DNA of 64,000 nt from Shewanella holmiensis (lineage in GTDB: Bacteria; Pseudomonadota; Gammaproteobacteria; Enterobacterales; Shewanellaceae). The translations under genes and the position numbers were made by a program. The notes under the pieces are model-generated. The model made no database searches and had not been told where the DNA came from. It worked only from the letters and a program-made list of their open reading frames with translations. Each line of letters begins with the position of its first letter. Within the stretch, counting starts at the first letter, position 1. Below are positions 56,502-64,000 of the stretch, piece by piece. The stretch covers positions 1-64,000 of the forward strand of contig NZ_JAMTCD010000006.1 of assembly GCF_025370255.1 (NCBI RefSeq), in the 5' to 3' direction.

Positions 56502-57952
56502 ACCGAAAAGGCTAAAGTGGATAAGTTGTTGGTGGGCTCAGGCTGTTGATTTTTGAAGTAAGCTAAGGTTGCCGATGGCATCTGCGGTGATTGGGTATCG
56601 ACCGATTCATTCATTTTTTCGATAAATCGACTTGCTGGATTAGACAGTTCAGCGCCCTCATTTTTGGCAGCAAGCGTCACTTTTGGTTTCGAAGCATTAT
56701 CATCAGGTAATGTGAACGGGGTTAATTGTGACTCCTGAAATCCATTTTGTTCAACGTTTGCCTGTTTATAAATATTAGCCAATTCATTGATATACTGAAT
56801 GTCTTCAGCGGGAACAATTTTTTCCTGTCTTTGTTCGGCCATTTCAGCCTTGGCTTGATTCATTTTTTGCACAGCCTCTGCCGCAACACGAATATCAGCA
56901 CTTGATGGCTGATTCGGCGCCATTGCTGCGGCGTAAACTTTTTGCATTTTATTAAAGGTTGCTTGTGGATCGCCTTTTATCACACCCACATCAATTTGTA
57001 CTTCTCCATCAACCGCATAACGCTTACCATCTGGCCCTTTCTCATAAGAAAAAGATGGGCTTTGAGCAAACATCCCGCCGATGGCTTTATGGGCTTGTTC
57101 GTGGGTTTTAACTTCAGTGTCACGCTTGGACAGCTCATTAATAATTTGTTGTTCAGCTTGAATGGCTTTTTGTTGCTGCGCCTTTACTTGCTTTTCAGCT
57201 TGTTCAGCGGCTTTTTCTGCATCGGACTGTTGATTTATTTGGCTAAATTGAGGTTGAACAACTTGTTGTTTTTCTGGTTCAGCTTCTTTAGTAACCTCTT
57301 GAATAGCTGGCGATAATTCATCTTGCTGAGTCGCATCATCAGCCAAGCTTGTATCCTCAAATGGATTAACCCTCTCTTCTACGGCTGCATCATTTGCATC
57401 ATCCAATGAGGGTGACCCTGATTGAAAAGGATTGGCGACGGCTGTGGTATCAGATAATGAATTCGGTTCTGAATTAATAGCGTTATTGGTGCTTGTTGGG
57501 GTAAAACTTGCTTCGGTTAACGCGGTTAATGATGGCGATGTGCCCGCTCTAGCGCCAGATAGATTAGCTATTTGTCCAGGATTAAAACCACCAATTTGGC
57601 TTGCTCCAGTGCGTAAGTTAAAACTATTGCTTTGCGAGATATTTGACGATGAGGATGTTGACACCGACGTCGTTGCCGCTGGCGTAACCTTAGAAATAGC
57701 AGCAACCGTTGTAGAGGTTAAGTTTACATTTGGGCTAGAAAGTACAGCTGATTTAGTGATCGCTGCAGTGGTTGCACTTAAACCAGGATTAACAGATTGC
57801 TGATGATTTATCGCAGCGGCATTAATCGACGCAGGTTTAGCAGAGCTTGAATTGACTGAATGGGTATTCGCGGATAACGACAAAACCTGCTTTGATTGAG
57901 TCGCAGCAGGTTGTAAAGAATTCATGGTTAAGCTTGATTGACGAATATCCAT
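56498..57952 (-). CDS. SprA-related putative metalloprotease (CJM1_0395-like)
   Basis: The 484-residue protein carries an intact zinc-metalloprotease motif HEQAH (residues 284-288) in KTHEQAHKAIGGMFAQSPSF, followed by GPDGKRYAVDGEVQIDVG and FNKMQKVYAAAMAPNQPSSADIRVA. This is the SprA/CJM1_0395 type of putative metalloprotease seen in Proteobacteria. The first 210 residues are low-complexity (serine, threonine, alanine, asparagine-rich), and residues 240-275 are a glutamine/lysine-rich coiled coil. No signal peptide. Catalytic activity is unproven. It converges with the LysR gene. Confidence 0.75.
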   Translation of the reverse strand: MDIRQSSLTMNSLQPAATQSKQVLSLSANTHSVNSSSAKPASINAAAINHQQSVNPGLSATTAAITKSAVLSSPNVNLTSTTVAAISKVTPAATTSVSTSSSSNISQSNSFNLRTGASQIGGFNPGQIANLSGARAGTSPSLTALTEASFTPTSTNNAINSEPNSLSDTTAVANPFQSGSPSLDDANDAAVEERVNPFEDTSLADDATQQDELSPAIQEVTKEAEPEKQQVVQPQFSQINQQSDAEKAAEQAEKQVKAQQQKAIQAEQQIINELSKRDTEVKTHEQAHKAIGGMFAQSPSFSYEKGPDGKRYAVDGEVQIDVGVIKGDPQATFNKMQKVYAAAMAPNQPSSADIRVAAEAVQKMNQAKAEMAEQRQEKIVPAEDIQYINELANIYKQANVEQNGFQESQLTPFTLPDDNASKPKVTLAAKNEGAELSNPASRFIEKMNESVDTQSPQMPSATLAYFKNQQPEPTNNLSTLAFSV

Positions 57953-58017
57953 TTTTCATCACTAATAAGCTAAGTTTGGCTGCAGACTTGATTGGTCAGT
58001 CAACACCTAGTTAGTTA

Positions 58018-58299
58018 TTATGCCTCAATATTGATAATGCTACCCACTGTTTCAGTGGCAGCTTCTATCACTTTAACTGAGGCTTCGCCCTGCTGTTGGG
58101 ACTCAACAGCAGACACCAATGCACTCGTTTTATCAGACTGATCAACAGCACGACTACTTAATGTGACCGTGTCTTGTTGAGCTGGAGGTGCTGTTGGTTT
58201 TGGATCTGGCGCAGCAACTGCCGTAGTGGCTTGAGCAAGACCTTGTTGCGCACTTTGTAAACCTTGAACACCCGATGAATACGCGGATTGAATTTGCAT
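58018..58299 (-). CDS. Small protein with a flagellar-like N terminus
   Basis: The 93-residue protein begins MQIQSAYSSGVQGLQSAQQG, which resembles the N-terminal helix of flagellar rod and hook proteins. Its middle is alanine/proline/threonine-rich and its end, VKVIEAATETVGSIINIEA, is an amphipathic helix. It may be a small flagellar or motility-associated protein, but the family is not clear. It starts 347 bases upstream of the SprA-like gene start and is probably transcribed with it. Confidence 0.6.
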   Translation of the reverse strand: MQIQSAYSSGVQGLQSAQQGLAQATTAVAAPDPKPTAPPAQQDTVTLSSRAVDQSDKTSALVSAVESQQQGEASVKVIEAATETVGSIINIEA

Positions 58300-58368
58300 A
58301 AAACGTCCTTAAATAAACAGGTGAGCCTGCTGAACAGTATCGCTCATGCAGGCTTAAATGTACAGTAT

Positions 58369-59496
58369 TTAACCATTGACGTTATTTACTCCCCACGCTT
58401 TTTCCCAATCTTTAAATACTGGATTAAAGCCGCGGGTTTTCATGGCGACTATAACGTCATCTACTGAACGTTCATCGCTTATTTCAAATTGATCTAACTG
58501 ACTGTCAGGTTGCTGGTAGCCTCCTGGCTGAGTGGAGCTGCCCGCGCTTAATTGTGTAACCCCAAGTGGCAGTAAATTATCCCTTAACTCTGGCGTTTCA
58601 CGGGTTGAAAGGCTGATATCAAGTTGTTGATTGAACAATCTAAAAGCACAAATCATTTGCACTAAACCGGTATCGGTTAACAGCACTTTAGGCTCAATAC
58701 CACCTGTACATGGCCGAAGCCTTGGCAGTGAAATACTATAACGCGTTCGCCAATAGTGCCGCTCAAGATAATCCAGATGATAACCCATTAGCAGTGCATC
58801 TAATCGCCAATCATCTAACCCAAGCAGCACGCCTAAACCGATTTTATCAACGCCAGCCTTAGCCACTCGGTCAGGAGTATCTAAACGGTGGGTAAAATCT
58901 TGTTTTTTTCCACGAGTGTGATGCTTTGCATAAGTTTGTGCGCGATAGGTTTCTTGATAGACCATCACGGCATCTAATCCCAATGCAACCAGACGTTGAT
59001 ACTCGTCCGCTTTTAACGGCTGTACCTCCATCGCGACATAACTAAAATGCTGCTTAATGAGTGGTAGCACATGGGCAAAATACTCTATCCCCACTTTTGT
59101 CTCATGTTCACCAGAAACCAATAAAATCGAATCAAAACCTCGCGATTTTATGATTTCGACTTCTGCCAGTATTTCTGCATCATTAAGGGTTTTGCGCTTG
59201 ATTTTATTACTCATGCTAAAACCACAATAATCACATTCATTAGCGCATAAATTGGATAGATATAGCGGTAGATACAATCCTAAATTAGCACCAAAACGCT
59301 GGCGAGTTAATTGTGCAGCCGCCTGAGCCATTTGTTCAATATACGGCTGTGCTGCGGGTGATAACAATGCCAGCAAACTATTTAAATTGCCACTGGGATG
59401 CTGTAGTGCCCGCTCAACATCAGCTGCTGTTGAGGCGTATAGCTTCATTGATAAATCATCAAGATTCAACTGACTAAAACGCACTGAAAAACTCAT
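58369..59496 (-). CDS. thiH: 2-iminoacetate synthase (thiazole formation)
   Basis: ThiH is a radical SAM enzyme that cleaves tyrosine to dehydroglycine (2-iminoacetate) for thiazole assembly. The 375-residue protein has the CX3CX2C cluster site (C84, C88, C91 in CANECDYCGF). The length matches E. coli ThiH (377). The start overlaps the thiG stop (TAATG). No thiO oxidase is present in this operon, so the anaerobic-type ThiH route is used. Last gene of the thi operon. Confidence 0.97.
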   Translation of the reverse strand: MSFSVRFSQLNLDDLSMKLYASTAADVERALQHPSGNLNSLLALLSPAAQPYIEQMAQAAAQLTRQRFGANLGLYLPLYLSNLCANECDYCGFSMSNKIKRKTLNDAEILAEVEIIKSRGFDSILLVSGEHETKVGIEYFAHVLPLIKQHFSYVAMEVQPLKADEYQRLVALGLDAVMVYQETYRAQTYAKHHTRGKKQDFTHRLDTPDRVAKAGVDKIGLGVLLGLDDWRLDALLMGYHLDYLERHYWRTRYSISLPRLRPCTGGIEPKVLLTDTGLVQMICAFRLFNQQLDISLSTRETPELRDNLLPLGVTQLSAGSSTQPGGYQQPDSQLDQFEISDERSVDDVIVAMKTRGFNPVFKDWEKAWGVNNVNG

Positions 59497-60275
59497 TACG
59501 ACACCTTGCGAGTGGCTAAAAAACCAGTTAGAGGGCTTGTATTATTCGCATTTTGGCTTACCACGCCTAAGCCTGCCTTGTAAGCTTTACGACCACTTTC
59601 TACTGCTTGCTGAAAACAGTGAGCCATTAAAATAGGATTGGCACTGCTGGCTATGGCAGTATTGACCAGCACTGCGTCAGCGCCCATTTCCATCGCTCGA
59701 CACGCTTGTGAAGGCGCGCCAATACCTGCGTCAACAATCACGGGAACGGATGACTGCTCGATGATAATTTTTAAAAACGCTTCAGTGGCAAGCCCCTGAT
59801 TACTGCCAATTGGACTGCCAAGAGGCATCACCGCAGCGCACCCTACCTCTTCTAATCTTCTGCATAGCACTGGGTCAGCATGAATATAAGGCAATACAAT
59901 AAAACCCTTTTCACACAGCACTTTGGCTGCATTGAGGGTCTCAATAGGATCGGGCAGTAGATATTTGGGATCGGGATGAATTTCTAGTTTTAGCCATTTT
60001 GTGCCAAGCATTTCATAAGCCAACTCAGCGGCAAATATGGCTTCTTTGGCATTTCTTGCCCCAGCGGTATTAGGTAACAGTTTAACGCCACGCGATTGCA
60101 ATGGACTGAGTAAATCATCTAAGCCCATCTTAAAATCGATGCGCTTCATGGCTAAAGTCACCAATTGTGAACCTGACGCTTCAATTGCCGCAAGCATGGT
60201 TGTCGAATTGGCAAATTTACCTGTTCCCGTAAATAAACGAGATTCAAATTGGTGATCGGCTATCGTTAACATCAT
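59496..60275 (-). CDS. thiG: Thiazole synthase
   Basis: ThiG joins deoxyxylulose 5-phosphate, ThiS thiocarboxylate and the ThiH product to form the thiazole phosphate. The 259-residue TIM-barrel protein shows [12 protein letters not shown], the catalytic lysine region ALMKRID-type ([10 protein letters not shown]), and [31 protein letters not shown]. It starts within the TAATG overlap of thiS. Confidence 0.97.
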   Translation of the reverse strand: MMLTIADHQFESRLFTGTGKFANSTTMLAAIEASGSQLVTLAMKRIDFKMGLDDLLSPLQSRGVKLLPNTAGARNAKEAIFAAELAYEMLGTKWLKLEIHPDPKYLLPDPIETLNAAKVLCEKGFIVLPYIHADPVLCRRLEEVGCAAVMPLGSPIGSNQGLATEAFLKIIIEQSSVPVIVDAGIGAPSQACRAMEMGADAVLVNTAIASSANPILMAHCFQQAVESGRKAYKAGLGVVSQNANNTSPLTGFLATRKVS

Positions 60276-60478
60276 TACCCTCCTGCTACTGCAGAAAAAA
60301 ATTCTACCTGATCACCAATCTGACACTGGTAATGTGGCCATTCGCTGCGCGGTATAATGACTTGATTAACCACCACAGCAACACTTTGTTCTGCGACTTG
60401 CTTTAGCGCGAGTATCTCTACCAAAGTGATATTGGCTGTAAGCTTGTGCCGCTCACCATTAATGTATATTTCTATCAC
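60275..60478 (-). CDS. thiS: Sulfur carrier protein ThiS
   Basis: ThiS carries the thiocarboxylate sulfur for thiazole synthesis. The 67-residue protein has the ubiquitin-like strand start [19 protein letters not shown] and the invariant C-terminal GG ([10 protein letters not shown]) that ThiF adenylates. The 46-base gap to thiF contains a short CTATCTG tandem repeat. Confidence 0.97.
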   Translation of the reverse strand: MIEIYINGERHKLTANITLVEILALKQVAEQSVAVVVNQVIIPRSEWPHYQCQIGDQVEFFSAVAGG

Positions 60479-60523
60479 TTAAATCCCTTATGCTTTGCTA
60501 TCTGCTATCTGCTAGTGAATAAA

Positions 60524-61309
60524 TTAGCGACAAACGCAACAGTGTTTATCAATGGCCATCGTCGCTTTTGACCATGACAACCGCTTAGCATCAAATCGAT
60601 GCAGTACACCAAATTCAACTTGTCTGCCAATAATGTGGTTCATGCCAGCTAATGCCTGCATTGATGCCATGATCCCTACCGCAGGTCCTAACACCCCCAT
60701 TTGGCTGCAGTTTTGACTGAGCAAACTGTCAGCTGGAAATACACAGTGGTAACATCCATGTGGCTTTGTGTTTAATGCCGGATTTTTTGTCAAAACAGAC
60801 TCAGGTAAGTAGGCAAACCATTGGCCCTGATCGCCTGAAATAGCTGCGCTGAACAACGGCAGGTGTCGCTCAACCGCAATGCGATTAATTAACTGGCGCG
60901 TTGCAAAATTATCACTGCAATCAAATATCACTTGTGGCGATATCGTATTGAATAGCGTCTGATAATTGTCCGAGGTTAACCGTGTTGGGTGGGCTGACAC
61001 CTGGCTGTCGGGATTACGCTGTTGTAGCTTCTTGGCGGCAACTTGCGCTTTATTAACCTCGATATCATTTGCGCTAAACAATAACTGTCTTGGCAAATTG
61101 GATAACGCAACCTTATCGTCATCAATCAGATGTACATGGCCCACGCCAGATGCAGCCAGATATTGTGCCACCAGCTGTCCAAGCCCGCCCACGCCTACCA
61201 CTGTCACTTCAGCTTTCATCAAGGTTAGTTGCCCTTGCTCAGAAACATCAGCCAATAACATTTGTTTGGAATAGAGTATGTATTGATGATCGTTCAAACT
61301 CATTTTCAC
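60524..61309 (-). CDS. thiF: ThiS adenylyltransferase ThiF
   Basis: ThiF activates the ThiS C terminus with ATP before sulfur transfer. The 261-residue E1-like protein has GVGGLGQLVAQYLAASGVGHVHLIDDDKV, FDCSDNFATRQLIN, and two C-x2-C pairs (CYHC; the terminal CCVC) that bind zinc. A GTG at 61309 overlaps the thiDE stop (GTGA) with AGGAGG four bases upstream; ATG at 61303 has AGGAGG ten bases upstream, so either start is possible. Confidence 0.94.
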   Translation of the reverse strand: MKMSLNDHQYILYSKQMLLADVSEQGQLTLMKAEVTVVGVGGLGQLVAQYLAASGVGHVHLIDDDKVALSNLPRQLLFSANDIEVNKAQVAAKKLQQRNPDSQVSAHPTRLTSDNYQTLFNTISPQVIFDCSDNFATRQLINRIAVERHLPLFSAAISGDQGQWFAYLPESVLTKNPALNTKPHGCYHCVFPADSLLSQNCSQMGVLGPAVGIMASMQALAGMNHIIGRQVEFGVLHRFDAKRLSWSKATMAIDKHCCVCR

Positions 61310-63194
61310 AATGCCTCCTGATAGGGTTCAGTACTAGTAGTGCTGTTATTTAATCCCTTTGAATCAGCGATAACGGATAAGCTTTTGAGCGTTTGCCATT
61401 GCTTATTTAATGACTTATATGCCTCAACAGGTTCGCGCGCCTGAGTTATCGCCCTGACCACAGCCACATCATCCACCCCAGTGACGGCAATATCCTTGAG
61501 GTTTTGGCTATCAATACCGCCAATGGCTACCGTTGGAAAATGATGTTTCAATAACGAAGTATATTTAGCTAATTTAGTTAACCCTTGAGGTGTAGAGGGC
61601 ATGTTTTTTGTGGTGGTGGCAAAAATATGACCCAGTGCGATATAAGATGGATTAACTTGAGTGGCGAGTAATATTTCAAAATAGCTGTGGCTGGATAACC
61701 CCAGTGCGATGTTATTTTCCGCTAAAGCGGCTAAATCAGCTGACAAGGCATCTTCTTGGCCTAAATGAACACCAAATGCGCCGTATTTTAGGGCTAACTG
61801 CCAATGATCATTTATAAATAACTGTGCATTAAATTTTCGGCTTAATTGAATGGCGTTAAACACTTGCTGCTCAATCCATTGGGCTTTTTGCTGCTCATCT
61901 TCAAAGGCGATGCCTTTATCGCAACAACTGATCTCTGGCTTAAGCCGCAACTGTAAGGTTTTACAACCAGCGCCTAACAACATCTCCAACATTGAAATGT
62001 TTGCCACCACCGGATAAACCTCAAGAGGCGTGGACAGTTTGCTAAATTGATATTGCTTTTTTTGCCGCATCGACTGGCTAATTTGCTGCTCAAAACTGGC
62101 ATCATTAAGTAACCTATTCGCGCTATCCCTTACTATTAACGGTACAATATGCGGCATTAACTCAAGCGATGTTGGCCAACCCGTTCTGGCTAAATAGCCT
62201 GGACCGCTAGCGACTTTAATGCTTTGTTTTAGTCCGCTAGTGACATAGGCTTTTGCTAGCACTACCGCATCATGTAACACAAAGTCTTGTGCCAAAAAAC
62301 AAGCCATTGCACTGGATAAAGTGCAGCCACTGCCATGATTGTTAGCCGTGTCGACTCGCTGACTGCTGAGCACAAAAACACTGTCGTTATGTTCAGCGCT
62401 GCCCCCCTCAACGTGCTGACAAACATACACATCCATCGCCCTATCAGCTTGCCATGCTGCATCGCCGCCCTTGGCAACAACATGACAACCCAAATAGCGA
62501 CTGACTTGCTGCGCCATAAACACCATATTTGCCAGAGTTAACGCCTCATTGGATGACGTAATGGCAGGCGTTATCGAGGTAAACTCATCTTTGATGTTTA
62601 TCTGTGGGTCAGCTTGATGGTTCACTTCAGCATGATTGCCTGCTTGGCTGGAAGCTTGATTGCGTGCATCACTTTTAAAAGCGCGCGCCAGAGCAATCAG
62701 CTCTGACTGATTTGGAGTGATCACACTGACGACACCACGTAATGGTGAAAAATCAACTACATGCTGATTTAACAAATTGCCACTACTGGCCACCATCACA
62801 GGATCTAAAATAATCGGGACGTATCGATTAGCCTTCACAATAGAGGCTGATAACCATTGTGCCAATTGGTTCACTTGCTGCTGATTAGCAATTAAGCCAA
62901 TTTTAATTGCATCTGGTGGCATATCTGACAACAGGCTATCCAGTTGCGCAAATAACATTGCCTCAGATACCGCCTCGACCAAATTAACATTGACCGAATT
63001 TTGCGCCGTCAGCGTAGTGATCACCGTACATGCATGGCAATTTAAATCTTGAATAGTGGCTAAATCAGCCTGAATACCAGCACCGCCGCCACTATCAGAT
63101 CCCGCTATCGACCAGACGATTTTATTCACTGATTTTTGCTGGCGACTGGGCGTTTCAGCCGCAGATAACGGCAACAACATATCCGTGGCAGACA

Positions 63195-63195
<1 letters not shown>
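61306..63195 (-). CDS. thiDE: Bifunctional HMP-P kinase / thiamine-phosphate synthase (ThiD-ThiE)
   Basis: One 629-residue protein fuses two thiamine enzymes. ThiD (about residues 25-335) phosphorylates hydroxymethylpyrimidine phosphate: GSDSGGGAGIQADLATI, DPVMVASSGN, and the anion-hole NNHGSGCTLSSAMA. ThiE (about 390-615) joins it to the thiazole: TLQLRLKPE, FINDHWQLALKYGAFGVHLGQED, YIALGHIFATTTK. A 40-residue polar insertion (about 175-216, rich in Asn, Gln, Ala) interrupts ThiD. Start and stop overlap thiC and thiF, so translation is coupled. Confidence 0.95.
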
Positions 63196-63998
<803 letters not shown>

Positions 63999-64000
63999 AC

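Overview
The window looks like a chromosome segment of a cold-marine, low-GC Shewanella (Gammaproteobacteria, Alteromonadales). The basis is gene content and order (apbC-udk-dcd-pabC-mltG-tmk-holB-pilZ-tatD; comEC-msbA-lpxK-ycaR; lolCDE; pilZ-mfd-csiV; thiC-thiDE-thiF-thiS-thiG-thiH), the presence of gammaproteobacterial families such as CsiV, DUF3334 and DUF3624, and an AT-rich base composition. I ran no database search; names rest on motifs, lengths and context.

Layout. 1-1.9 kb is accessory DNA: the 3' part of a class C-like group II intron, then a small reversed gene lying between inverted attC-like cores, as expected of a lone integron cassette whose recombination site the intron invaded. 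1.9-4.9 kb holds a LacI-type regulator followed by a periplasm-exposed/outer-membrane protein and a DUF808 membrane protein. 4.9-7.5 kb has a CheX-like DUF3334 protein divergent from a chemoreceptor. 7.6-10.3 kb is ptsH-ptsI-crr, the general PTS. 10.5-13.7 kb holds a YffB/ArsC-like protein, dapE, an M15 peptidase and a degenerate-nucleophile alpha/beta hydrolase. 13.8-16.6 kb has an SpmA-SpmB fusion divergent from rsmF.

16.6-24.2 kb carries a candidate small RNA and then a long leftward operon running from apbC to tatD (Fe-S carrier, pyrimidine and dTTP nucleotide supply, folate, peptidoglycan lytic enzyme, DNA polymerase III delta', PilZ, TatD). metG diverges from it. 26.5-32.3 kb is the leftward comEC-msbA-lpxK-ycaR unit (DNA uptake and lipid A export/synthesis); its end carries a 21-bp tandem array that copies the last codons of ycaR. 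33-37 kb is lolC-lolD-lolE (lipoprotein release) with a GNAT acetyltransferase and DUF3624. 37.2-42.4 kb is a rightward pilZ-like/mfd/csiV unit. 43-50.7 kb holds nagZ, sdaA, nagD, an M28 lipoprotein peptidase and asnB, mostly single genes with their own terminators.

50.8-58.3 kb is a looser, accessory-looking strip: an Lgt whose motifs resemble the Bacteroidetes type, a decayed REP-associated transposase, a large unclassified outer-membrane protein, a gene-poor stretch with hairpins, a LysR regulator, a SprA-like putative metalloprotease and a small protein with a flagellar-like N terminus. 58.4-64 kb is the leftward thiamine operon thiC-thiDE-thiF-thiS-thiG-thiH, cut at its 5' end by the window edge, so any TPP riboswitch ahead of thiC is outside the window.

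The most interesting items are the intron-invaded cassette at the left edge, the ycaR stop-codon tandem array, the candidate sRNA at 16.84-16.93 kb, the alpha/beta hydrolase lacking its nucleophile, and the 51.3-54.8 kb lgt/outer-membrane protein strip. I found no CRISPR array, tRNA, rRNA, prophage or complete IS.
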